NCBI GenBank assembly: GCA_019347995.1
Contig: JAHWKH010000070.1
Span: 1 to 9,227, forward strand
From: Gemmatimonadota bacterium
Lineage (GTDB): Bacteria; Gemmatimonadota; Gemmatimonadetes; Longimicrobiales; UBA6960
Length of the DNA stretch: 9,227 nt
Reading direction: 5' to 3'
Shown here: piece after piece, positions 1-6,164 of the stretch
How positions within the stretch are numbered: position 1 is the first letter of the stretch
How the letters are laid out: each line of letters opens with the position of its first letter
Position numbers and translations under genes: made by a program
The notes under the pieces: model-generated
Databases searched by the model: none
Seen by the model: the letters and a program-made list of their open reading frames with translations, nothing else
Told to the model about the DNA's origin: nothing

Positions 1-87
1 CACGACAACGCAGACAAGACATGGATGCCGCTCAACAACCTCAAGCCGATCGACACCGAAATCCCGTCCGTAAAGGGGGCGCGCTGA
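1..87 (+). CDS. 3' end of an unidentified gene (partial)
   Basis: An open frame enters from the left edge and ends at TGA 85-87, giving 28 residues that are polar and charged (begins HDNADKTW, ends SVKGAR). There is no membrane segment or recognisable motif, so I cannot name the product. Its frame is continuous with the next gene, whose ATG follows the stop directly (TGAATG). That arrangement suggests an operon with translational coupling. The fragment could be a false reading, but the junction and codon usage favour a real gene end. Confidence 0.5.
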   Translation, partial: HDNADKTWMPLNNLKPIDTEIPSVKGAR

Positions 88-537
88 ATGCTCGATGAAT
101 CACTGGTGCCCGACCAGCGCCGCCAGACGATGTGGGCTCTGCGTCGGGATGTCTATCCCCGGATCGCGGAGATCGCTCGTCGCGGTGTCACGGACGCGCA
201 AGCGAGGGAGCTGAGTCGAAAGGCGGCGGTACGCCAGGAGAACGAGGCGGGTGTGATCGCGGTCGTCGCCGTCGCCCGGCGAACCAGCGACGTGGACGCC
301 CTCGCCGTGGCCCTCCTCGTGGTGGGCGCGGTGGTGGCCCTGACCGGCTGGGTGGGTGTGGCGTGGCGCGTCTCTCCCTTGGCGTTGGAGGACCAGGCGT
401 TGTGGCGAGGCGCCACCTCGCTCACCTACGCCAACGCCGCTGGGGCGCGGAACGTGACGCGGCGCGGGCCGATGGAGGGCGCCGGCACCCGCGAGGAACT
501 CGACCGCTTCATTGCCGAGACGGAGCGGCGGGCGTGA
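88..537 (+). CDS. Hypothetical membrane protein, 149 aa, one predicted helix
   Basis: I do not recognise this family. Residues 1-65 are charged and probably helical, with many Arg and Glu. Residues about 71-94 (ALAVALLVVGAVVALTGW onward) form one strong hydrophobic segment that could cross the membrane. The last 55 residues are polar and include RNVTRRGPMEGAGTREELDRF. There is no signal peptide. The ATG is chosen because it directly follows the upstream stop; no good Shine-Dalgarno is seen, so reinitiation is likely. The downstream gatZ-like remnant overlaps this stop by GTGA, so these looked like coupled genes of one operon. Codon use is looser than in the oxidase genes (CGT, CGA, AGT, GTA and TCA all appear), which may mean a poorly expressed or transferred gene. 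Function is unknown. Confidence 0.6.
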   Translation: MLDESLVPDQRRQTMWALRRDVYPRIAEIARRGVTDAQARELSRKAAVRQENEAGVIAVVAVARRTSDVDALAVALLVVGAVVALTGWVGVAWRVSPLALEDQALWRGATSLTYANAAGARNVTRRGPMEGAGTREELDRFIAETERRA

Positions 538-671
538 CCGCAGTGTCGCTGGGCCGGCTCGCGGAGCTCAGGCGGCGCGGCACCCCGCGCGGTGTCGCGT
601 CGGTCTGTTCGGCGCATCCGGTGGTCCTGCGCGCGGCCCTGCGCGAGGACCCGCTGGACCGGACGGACTGA
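534..671 (+). pseudogene. Truncated GatZ/KbaZ-like remnant (tagatose-bisphosphate aldolase non-catalytic subunit)
   Basis: A 45-codon frame starts at GTG 534, overlapping the previous stop by GTGA, and ends at TGA 669-671. Residues 23-36, SVCSAHPVVLRAAL (600-641), closely match the conserved N-terminus of GatZ/KbaZ, remembered from E. coli GatZ as SVCSAHPLVIEAAL. The preceding residues (LAELRRRGTPRGVA) fit the family's short helix before that motif. GatZ and KbaZ partner the class II tagatose-1,6-bisphosphate aldolase catalytic subunit and are usually about 420 residues. The next expected block (an IEATSNQVxQxGGYTGM-like stretch) does not appear in any frame downstream. Homology therefore seems to stop near 642, leaving roughly a tenth of the gene. 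The cause could be a deletion, a rearrangement or an assembly join. A short unrelated protein with chance similarity is possible but less likely given the motif. Confidence 0.6.
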
Positions 672-805
672 GCGGGGAGAGGTACGCTTCGGGCCCCCCC
701 GCGCTCCCTTCGTAAAGTGGCGGGAGGGTCCGAGCTCCTGGCTGGCGGCCCCGTCGGACCGCGGCCTACCTTCCCCGCGCCCTCCCCATCGTCACGTCGA
801 GGTCC

Positions 806-1504
806 ATGACCCGCGCCGCCGTCACCGCCGTATTCCTGCTGGTCGCCGCACTGGTGGTCTTCATCGCGTTCGAGGTGGGCGTCGCCACGGGGACCGGGGA
901 GCTCCTTCTCAACCTCGGCGTGGAGATCATGGGCATCGTGCTCACGGTGGCCGTGGTGGAGTGGTTCTTCGAGCGGCGCCGCCTCCAGTCCAACGCCCGC
1001 CAGGTGGCCTGGCACACCCTCCATGCGGTGGAGCACGCCGTGTGGGTGTGGCAGGGGGGGCCCAGGGAGCTGGAGACGGACGAGCTGCTCGGGCTCCTCC
1101 ACGCGGTCGGCGACGACGATCCCGTGGCCGAATTCACCGAAGCGCTCCTGTTCAACCTGGGGACCCGCAGCAAGCAGATGCTGCACCGGGACCTGGAGAC
1201 CGTGGAGGCGCTTCCCGGACTGATGAGTGCCCTCGAGGAGCTGGCCCGGCTCAACGCCATCCGCGAGGGCCGCACCCCCATGCGTCCCGAGAAGGTGGCG
1301 TCGATCCTGGAGGACGCGGTCCTGGTGCTGGCGAAGGTGCTGGGGCTACCCCGGGAGCGGATGCCGGCCAGCCTCATCCGCTACCGGGATCCCTCCCGGG
1401 ACGCCCAGGCCGAACGGCACTTCGGGGTGGGATCGGGTCAGGGCGAGCGGACGCATCGCTCCGTGGTCCCGATGCCGTCGATCCGGCGCGCGCCGGGCGA
1501 GTGA
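806..1504 (+). CDS. Hypothetical protein with two N-terminal transmembrane helices, 232 aa
   Basis: Two hydrophobic segments, residues about 6-26 and 34-56, are followed by the positive cluster ERRR (56-59). This places the remaining 170 residues in the cytoplasm. That part is rich in Leu, Ala, Glu and Arg and looks helical throughout, with a polar, probably disordered tail from about residue 195. The second helix and its flank (LNLGVEIMGIVLTVAVVEWFFERRR) resemble the anchor seen in many uncharacterised two-helix proteins of the form NLGTExxGIxxTVxxIDxxxERR. That resemblance is from memory and says nothing about function. The start ATG has GAGG at 799-802, three bases upstream, which is close spacing. 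The 134 bases before it (672-805) hold no gene I can support. The gene converges on the oxidase operon and ends 90 bases from it. Confidence 0.7.
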   Translation: MTRAAVTAVFLLVAALVVFIAFEVGVATGTGELLLNLGVEIMGIVLTVAVVEWFFERRRLQSNARQVAWHTLHAVEHAVWVWQGGPRELETDELLGLLHAVGDDDPVAEFTEALLFNLGTRSKQMLHRDLETVEALPGLMSALEELARLNAIREGRTPMRPEKVASILEDAVLVLAKVLGLPRERMPASLIRYRDPSRDAQAERHFGVGSGQGERTHRSVVPMPSIRRAPGE

Positions 1505-1531
1505 GCCGCCGGGGGGCGCCCAGGTGGCGGC

Positions 1532-1553
1532 GGCCCGGGGATGCGGCCGGGCC
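1532..1553. terminator. Candidate GC hairpin between convergent genes
   Basis: GGCCCGG (1532-1538) pairs perfectly with CCGGGCC (1547-1553) around an 8-base loop, just after the stop of the two-helix gene. There is no T-tract on either strand, so this is at best a transcript-end structure and not a classical intrinsic terminator. In DNA this GC-rich such pairings also arise by chance. Confidence 0.25.
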
Positions 1554-1572
1554 TGCGATCCCGCGATTCGGC

Positions 1573-1589
1573 CCCGCGAGAGGCGCGGG
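1573..1589. terminator. Second candidate hairpin at the same convergent junction
   Basis: CCCGCG (1573-1578) pairs with CGCGGG (1584-1589) around a 5-base loop, just beyond the end of the minus-strand oxidase operon. It has no T-tract. Read on the minus strand it would sit directly after the operon's last stop codon (TAG at 1597-1595). Confidence 0.22.
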
Positions 1590-1594
1590 CGCCG

Positions 1595-1840
1595 CTAGCG
1601 GGCGTCGCCGATCTCGCGGGGCAGCGAGCGCTCGCCTTCCTGGTCCTGATAGCCCACGAAGTGCCGCAGCTTGCTGAGATAGAAGGAGAGCAGCCCTCCC
1701 AGGGCGAAGAACACGCCTCCCAGGACGAGCGCGCCAGGCTGCCTCGCCACCCACCAGGTCAGCAGCTCCCAGGCGGCGAAGCCGAAGCAGAAGGCGATGG
1801 CGGTCCCGATCAGGACCCGGTGGAAGCCGATGAGGGACAT
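1595..1840 (-). CDS. Small two-helix membrane protein ending the caa3 oxidase operon, 81 aa
   Basis: The protein has two hydrophobic segments, residues about 8-30 and 36-56, joined by a short loop (ARQPG). A polar tail follows (KLRHFVGYQDQEGERSLPREIGDAR). The start MSLIGFHRVL at 1840 is preferred over an in-frame ATG 54 bases further upstream, because it begins 7 bases after the subunit IV stop whereas the longer form would run back into subunit IV. The upstream base match to a ribosome site is weak (GTGAGC), so coupling to subunit IV is likely. I recognise no named family. Position and size suggest an accessory subunit or assembly factor of the oxidase, but that is inference from location only. 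Small oxidase-associated membrane proteins are common and poorly conserved. Confidence 0.72.
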   Translation of the reverse strand: MSLIGFHRVLIGTAIAFCFGFAAWELLTWWVARQPGALVLGGVFFALGGLLSFYLSKLRHFVGYQDQEGERSLPREIGDAR

Positions 1841-1847
1841 ACGCAGC

Positions 1848-2204
1848 TCACCCGTGAATGGCGGCCGGAAGGGGATGGTACAGGGGCAGGACATGATAGA
1901 GGATGATCATGCCCGTGACCATCAGCGTCGCCAGCACCAGGCCGGCCACGAAGAGCCCGGTGAGGATCTTCGAGTCGAACTTGAGGTGCATGAAGAACAT
2001 CACGACCAGGGCGAACTTGGCCGCCGAGAGGATGAGCATGAACGGGGCCTCGAACGAGCCCAGGTCCATGTAGAAGGCCGCCACCTCCATGGCCGTGAGG
2101 ATCCCCAGGATCCCGCCGATCATCCAGTAGAACCCGACCGAGGCGTGTCCGCCGTGGCCGTGCTCGCCGTGGGCGTGCTGCTCCGGGTGCGTGTCGGTGG
2201 CCAT
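1848..2204 (-). CDS. ctaF: caa3-type cytochrome c oxidase subunit IV
   Basis: This 118-residue protein (CoxD/CyoD/CtaF type) is an accessory membrane subunit of the heme-copper oxidase. It has three hydrophobic segments, about residues 24-46, 53-73 and 82-104, as expected for the family. The middle segment ends in the family signature KFALVVMFFMHLKFD (63-77). The N-terminal tail is unusually histidine-rich, with six His among residues 6-20. The start at 2204 follows the subunit III stop by 8 bases. The subunit III TAG is itself part of the ribosome site TAGGAG. The same frame stays open further upstream, inside subunit III, but that reading gives low-complexity sequence and is not used. The product supports assembly or stability of the oxidase and carries no cofactor ligands. 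Confidence 0.93.
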   Translation of the reverse strand: MATDTHPEQHAHGEHGHGGHASVGFYWMIGGILGILTAMEVAAFYMDLGSFEAPFMLILSAAKFALVVMFFMHLKFDSKILTGLFVAGLVLATLMVTGMIILYHVLPLYHPLPAAIHG

Positions 2205-2212
2205 GTCCGCTC

Positions 2213-2812
2213 CTACTGGATCAGGTAGACGAGCACGAAGATCACGATCCAGACGATATCGACGAAGTGCCAGTACAGGCCGGCGATCTCGACGGACAGG
2301 GCCCGGCTCGGAGGCAGCTTGTCGCGCAGCGCCATGACGAACAGGGTGATCATCCAGATGATCCCCACCGTCACGTGGGCGCCGTGGAAGCCCGTCAGCA
2401 CGAAGAACGACGAGCCGAACAGGTTCTGCTGGAGCGTGAGGCCGTGGTGGACGAACTCCCAGAACTCGTAGACCTGCGCGCCCAGGAAGATGAGCCCCAT
2501 GACGATCACGCCGCCCAGCCAGAACAGCGTGAGCTTCTTGCTGGCCCGCTGCACGCCGTCCAGCGCCAGCACCATGGACAGCGAGCTCATGAGGAGCACG
2601 AAGGTGCTGAACGTGGTCAGCGGGATGTTCAGGATCTCCTGCGTGTACGGCCCCTCGACGCTGCGACCCTTGTACACCATGTAGGTCGTGATCAGCGAGC
2701 CGAAGAAGAGGCACTCCGAGCCCAGGAAGGCCCAGAAGCCCACCTTCCACGAAGGGATCCCCGTCGCGGTGTAGTGGTGGTCGTCGTGCGACGCGGCGAG
2801 TGCCTCAGCCAT
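2213..2812 (-). CDS. ctaE: Cytochrome c oxidase subunit III (five-helix type)
   Basis: This 199-residue product (also called CoxC) is a core membrane subunit that stabilises subunit I and supports sustained proton uptake. Five hydrophobic segments lie at about 24-45, 66-86, 96-116, 134-160 and 178-198. Family motifs include SWKVGFWAFLGSECLFFGSL (21-40) with Glu33, GAQVYEFWEF (111-120), TGFHGAHVTVG (140-150) and GLYWHFVDIVWI (178-189). The family in alpha-proteobacteria and mitochondria has seven helices. The first two are missing here, which matches the two extra helices at the end of subunit I. The start MAEALAASHDD at 2812 overlaps the subunit I stop by 8 bases and has a GGGGTGG site upstream. 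The same frame is open 54 bases further, but that lies inside subunit I. The N-terminal tail has three His (9, 12, 13). Confidence 0.95.
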   Translation of the reverse strand: MAEALAASHDDHHYTATGIPSWKVGFWAFLGSECLFFGSLITTYMVYKGRSVEGPYTQEILNIPLTTFSTFVLLMSSLSMVLALDGVQRASKKLTLFWLGGVIVMGLIFLGAQVYEFWEFVHHGLTLQQNLFGSSFFVLTGFHGAHVTVGIIWMITLFVMALRDKLPPSRALSVEIAGLYWHFVDIVWIVIFVLVYLIQ

Positions 2813-4673
2813 GGTCCACCCCCCGCGCGGTCTTCCGTGCGAACGGGTCCTCGAACGCCCATCCATAGACGCAGAAGGCCGTGAAGGCGAGCCCGATGAG
2901 GGGCACCCACCAGACGCCCGTCATGAGGAGCCCCCAGGTCAGCGCGACGCCCGCCCCCACGAGGATGGGCCAGAACGAGGGATTGGGCATCTCCGGCTCG
3001 CGCTCGGGGTGCGCCAGCGTCACGGCCTCGATCTCGCGCCGCTCGCTCTCGTTCCAGAGGGGCTCCCGCGTGCGGACCGTGGGCAGCGCCGGAAAGTTGT
3101 AGTGGTGGGGCGGCGACGGGATCGACCACTCCAGGTGCGGCGCGCCCCACGGGTTCGGCGGCGCCTTCTCACCCTTGCGGGCACTGTGGATCATGTTCCA
3201 CACCCAGACGATCGCCGCGAGCCCGAAGATGAAGCCGCCGACGGTGGACATCTGGTTGAAGGACGCCACCCCGAGCTCCTCGCTGTACGTCCACGTCCGC
3301 CGCGGCATGCCGTACAGCCCCGAGAAGTGCATGGGGAAGAAGAGCAGGTTGAAGCCCACCATGGACGTCCAGAAGTGCACCTTGCCCAGGAACTCGTTGG
3401 GCATGCGGCCGGTGACCTTGGGGAACCAGTAGTAGAAGCCGGCGAAGATCCCCATCATGACGCCGCCCACGATGACGTAGTGGAAATGGGCGACGACGAA
3501 GTAGGTGTCGTGCTGCTGCAGGTCCACGGGGGCGGACGCGTGCATGACCCCCGTGACGCCTCCGATGGTGAACACCGCGACGAGCCCGATGGAGAAGAGC
3601 TGCGCGGTGGTGAACCATATTCGCCCGCCCCACATCGTCGCGATCCAGTTGAAGATCTTCACGCCCGTGGGAATGGCGATGATCATCGTGCTGGCCACGA
3701 AGAACGAGTCGGCGATGGGGCCCATGCCGCTGGTGAACATGTGGTGGCTCCACACGCCCCAGCCGATGAAGCCGATGAGCACGCCCGCGTACACCATCAC
3801 CGGGTAGCCGAAGAGCGGCTTGCGCGAGAACGTGGGGATGACGTCGGAGATGATCCCGAACGCGGGCAGGATGAGGATGTAGACCTCGGGATGCCCGAAG
3901 ATCCAGAAAAGGTGCTGGTAGAGGACGGGGTCGCCGCCCGCGGCCGGCACGAAGAAGTTGGTGCCGAAGAAGCGGTCGAAGGCCAGGAGGATGAGGGCCA
4001 CGGCGATGACGGGCAGCGCCGTGATCAGGAGGAAGCTGGTGACGAACGTCATCCACGTGAACAGGGGCATGCGCATCATCTTCATGCCCGGGGCCCGCAG
4101 GTTCACGATGGTGGTGATGAAGTTCACCCCACCGAGGATCGACGCCACGCCGAGGATCGACAGCCCCAGCACCCAGAAGTCCACGTTCAGCCCGGGAGAG
4201 AACTGCGTGGACGTGATGTTGGCGTATCCGACCCAGCTCCGGTTCGGCGCCGCGCCGAAGAACCAGCTCGCGTTGAGGAAGAGGCCGCCGAAGAGGAAGA
4301 TCCAGTAGGACAGCGCGTTGAGGCGGGGGAAGGCCACGTCGCGCGCGCCGATCTGGAGCGGCACCACGTAGTTGAAGAACGCCACCGCCATGGGCATGGC
4401 CACCAGGAAGATCATGGTGGTGCCGTGCATGGTGAACAGCTGGTTGTAGAACTCGGCCGAGACGATGGCCTGCTCCGGGACCCAGAGCTGGAGCCGGATG
4501 ATCAGCGCCTCGATGCCTCCCACGAAGAACCACACCAGGGAGGTGATGAAGTAGAGGATACCGATCCGCTTGTGATCGACCGTCGTGATCCAGCTCCACA
4601 GCCCGGTCTCCTGGGTGTGGGCCGGATGCTCGACGCTCGCCGCGCCGTGGGCCGTCGTCTCTGCTAGCGCCAT
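2805..4673 (-). CDS. ctaD: Cytochrome c oxidase subunit I, A1 type, with C-terminal two-helix extension
   Basis: This 622-residue catalytic subunit (also CoxA) reduces oxygen to water and pumps protons across the inner membrane. Visible ligands are His83 (TMHGTTM) and His398 for heme a; His396 for heme a3 (HDTYFVVAHFHY, 388-399); and His261, His310 and His311 for CuB, with Tyr265 as the cross-linked Tyr (HPEVY). Glu263 in GHPEVY marks the A1 class. Asp112 and Asn119 fit the D-channel, Lys338 the K-channel and Arg458/Arg459 the heme propionate pair. After the usual twelve helices, residues 505-560 form a polar stretch and about 566-605 add two more helices, giving fourteen. This is the Bacillus-like caa3 layout. 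The start ATG at 4673 lies 41 bases after subunit II, with only a weak GACGAG site. Confidence 0.97.
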   Translation of the reverse strand: MALAETTAHGAASVEHPAHTQETGLWSWITTVDHKRIGILYFITSLVWFFVGGIEALIIRLQLWVPEQAIVSAEFYNQLFTMHGTTMIFLVAMPMAVAFFNYVVPLQIGARDVAFPRLNALSYWIFLFGGLFLNASWFFGAAPNRSWVGYANITSTQFSPGLNVDFWVLGLSILGVASILGGVNFITTIVNLRAPGMKMMRMPLFTWMTFVTSFLLITALPVIAVALILLAFDRFFGTNFFVPAAGGDPVLYQHLFWIFGHPEVYILILPAFGIISDVIPTFSRKPLFGYPVMVYAGVLIGFIGWGVWSHHMFTSGMGPIADSFFVASTMIIAIPTGVKIFNWIATMWGGRIWFTTAQLFSIGLVAVFTIGGVTGVMHASAPVDLQQHDTYFVVAHFHYVIVGGVMMGIFAGFYYWFPKVTGRMPNEFLGKVHFWTSMVGFNLLFFPMHFSGLYGMPRRTWTYSEELGVASFNQMSTVGGFIFGLAAIVWVWNMIHSARKGEKAPPNPWGAPHLEWSIPSPPHHYNFPALPTVRTREPLWNESERREIEAVTLAHPEREPEMPNPSFWPILVGAGVALTWGLLMTGVWWVPLIGLAFTAFCVYGWAFEDPFARKTARGVDHG

Positions 4674-4714
4674 TCTCGTCTATTCCCCGTCACGCGCGGT
4701 CCGCGTCGATGTGT

Positions 4715-5863
4715 CTATCGGAGGCTCGCCAGGTAGGCCGCCACGGCCTCCACCTGGTCCTCGCTCAGGTTGGTCGGGGGCCAGTCGCCACCGGCCTCGG
4801 CCACGCCCGGCATCAGCGCGCCCGGCTTCACCGCGGTGGGGGAGACGATCCAGCGCACCAGGTTCTCCTGGGTGTTCTCCAGCCACCCGGCGGCGATGGT
4901 GCTCCGCCGGCCCATGAGCGTGAGGTTCGGCGCGATCACGCCCTGGGCGTTGGTGCCCTCGATGGCGTGGCAGGCGATGCAGGTGGAGGCGTGGAAGATC
5001 TCCCGGCCCTCGGCAACGAGATCGGGCTCCGAGGCCACGGCACCGCCCGGCTGCTGGAGCTGCGGGCTCGTCTGCTCCTCGCCGGCCGGCGCCTCCTCCG
5101 GGGCCGTGGGGGGAACCTCCTCGGCCGCCGCCGTGTCCGCGCCGGCCTGCCAGTCCCGCAGCCAGCCCTGGAAGCTCTCCTCGCTCTCGGCGACGACCCG
5201 CATCGCCATGAGCGCGTGGGAGTCGCCGCAGAACTCGGCGCACTGGCCCATGTAGGTGCCCGGCTCGTGGACGGTGAAATGGAGCCAGGTGTAGAACGAC
5301 TCACGGCCCTCGGGCAGTGCCACCAGGGGATTCACGTCGCGCTTGCCGCCGATCTGCGGCACCCAGAACGAGTGGATCACGTCCGCCGAATGCATGCGCA
5401 GAGACACCGGCACGCCCACGGGCAGGTGGAGCTCGTTGGCCGTCACCACCCCGTCCGGATAGCGGACCTCCCACCAGAACTGGTGCCCCACCACGTCGAT
5501 GACGTAGCTGTCCTCGTCGGCCCCCTGCTGGGTGGCGAACACCGCCTGGATGGTGGGGATGGCGATGGCGACGACGATGAGGGCCGGGGCGATGGTCCAG
5601 CCGATCTCGAGCCCGAGATGCCCGTGGGTCTGCTTCGGCTCCGGCGCGCCGGGCCGGTCCCGGAACTTCACCAGCGTGACGGCCAGCGCGATCCATACCA
5701 CCGCCGTGACCACGATGCTCCACCAGAAGACATCGACGTAGAGCCCGTGGATGATCTCGGCGAAGTCGCTGACCGGGGCGATGCTGGACTGCGGATACTC
5801 GCCGGCACAGCCGGTCAGGAGCGGCGCCAGGACGAGCGACAGAAGGCCTCTGGAGAGCCTCAT
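4715..5863 (-). CDS. ctaC: caa3 cytochrome c oxidase subunit II with fused cytochrome c domain
   Basis: This 382-residue subunit (also CoxB) takes electrons in at the outer face. A signal with lipobox LTGC gives a lipidated Cys19. Two membrane hairpin helices lie at about 44-66 and 88-110. The periplasmic cupredoxin domain carries the CuA ligands His164, Cys208, Glu210 (backbone), Cys212, His216 and Met219 (GQCAEFCGDSHALM, 206-219). A Glu/Ala/Pro/Gln-rich linker (about 240-280) leads to a class I cytochrome c domain. That domain has CIACH (295-299) and a likely axial Met351 (LMPG). The fused heme domain defines the caa3 class and lets the enzyme accept electrons without a separate soluble cytochrome binding step. 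It is the first oxidase gene of the operon. It lies 43 bases after the Trm112-like gene, so it may share that transcript or have its own promoter. Confidence 0.97.
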   Translation of the reverse strand: MRLSRGLLSLVLAPLLTGCAGEYPQSSIAPVSDFAEIIHGLYVDVFWWSIVVTAVVWIALAVTLVKFRDRPGAPEPKQTHGHLGLEIGWTIAPALIVVAIAIPTIQAVFATQQGADEDSYVIDVVGHQFWWEVRYPDGVVTANELHLPVGVPVSLRMHSADVIHSFWVPQIGGKRDVNPLVALPEGRESFYTWLHFTVHEPGTYMGQCAEFCGDSHALMAMRVVAESEESFQGWLRDWQAGADTAAAEEVPPTAPEEAPAGEEQTSPQLQQPGGAVASEPDLVAEGREIFHASTCIACHAIEGTNAQGVIAPNLTLMGRRSTIAAGWLENTQENLVRWIVSPTAVKPGALMPGVAEAGGDWPPTNLSEDQVEAVAAYLASLR

Positions 5864-5906
5864 CTCGGATATTTCATGCGGTATCGACCGCGCCGCAGCG
5901 GTGCCG

Positions 5907-6164
5907 TCAGCCCAGCGACGAGAGGACGATCGCCTCGTCGACGAGCATCACCGGAATGTCGTCCCGAACGGGATACAGCACCTCGCCGTCCTCACGGACC
6001 AGACCGCCATCGAGGCGCTCCGTCACCACGTCCCCGCCCCTGTTCGTCACGGTGCCGTTCCCGATGGCGGCATTCAACCGATCTACCAGCTCGGGCTCGG
6101 CCTCGCGGACGGGCTGCTTGGTGTCCGGACAGACCAGGATCTCGAGGAGCTGGGGATCCACCAC
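5907..6164 (-). CDS. Trm112-like (UPF0434/YcaR-type) small protein
   Basis: The 85-residue product opens with DPQLLEILVCPDTKQPV (residues 3-19), the Trm112-type LLEILxCPxxKxP signature. It closes with EVLYPVRDDIPVML (61-74), the family's YPVRDGIPVML block. The centre carries an insert-like polar stretch. Family members are small partners, and eukaryotic and archaeal Trm112 activates several methyltransferases. The role of bacterial members is poorly defined. Only one Cys (Cys12) is present where zinc-binding relatives have more, so zinc binding is doubtful. There is no ATG near the conserved start. Two adjacent GTG codons (6164 and 6161) precede DPQ and either could serve, with at best a weak purine-rich site upstream. 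The gene is co-directional with the oxidase operon, but a functional link is not evident. Confidence 0.82.
   Translation of the reverse strand: MVDPQLLEILVCPDTKQPVREAEPELVDRLNAAIGNGTVTNRGGDVVTERLDGGLVREDGEVLYPVRDDIPVMLVDEAIVLSSLG

Noticed and set aside
672..805. Search for the rest of gatZ or a promoter in the gap before the two-helix gene
   Set aside because: No frame continues the GatZ pattern and no -35/-10 pair is convincing; only a weak CTCCC/GGGAG pairing is present.
592..1677. A plus-strand open frame of about 361 codons over the two-helix gene
   Set aside because: Its Arg/Gly/Pro/Ala-rich translation is typical of a shifted frame in GC-rich DNA, while the frame at 806-1504 has clear membrane helices and normal composition.
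1841..1894. Upstream ATG adding 18 residues to the 81-residue membrane protein
   Set aside because: It would overlap subunit IV by 47 bases, and the added residues (MSCPCTIPFRPP...) look like a frame shadow of that gene.
2205..2750. Longer N-terminus for subunit IV (300 residues)
   Set aside because: The extra part lies inside subunit III in another frame and is low complexity. The internal ATG at 2204 has a good ribosome site and gives the normal family length.
2811..4667. A plus-strand open frame of about 618 codons antisense to subunit I
   Set aside because: It is rich in Asp, Glu, His and Arg with no domain or hydrophobic core. It mirrors the conserved oxidase gene and is a product of high GC in the third codon position.
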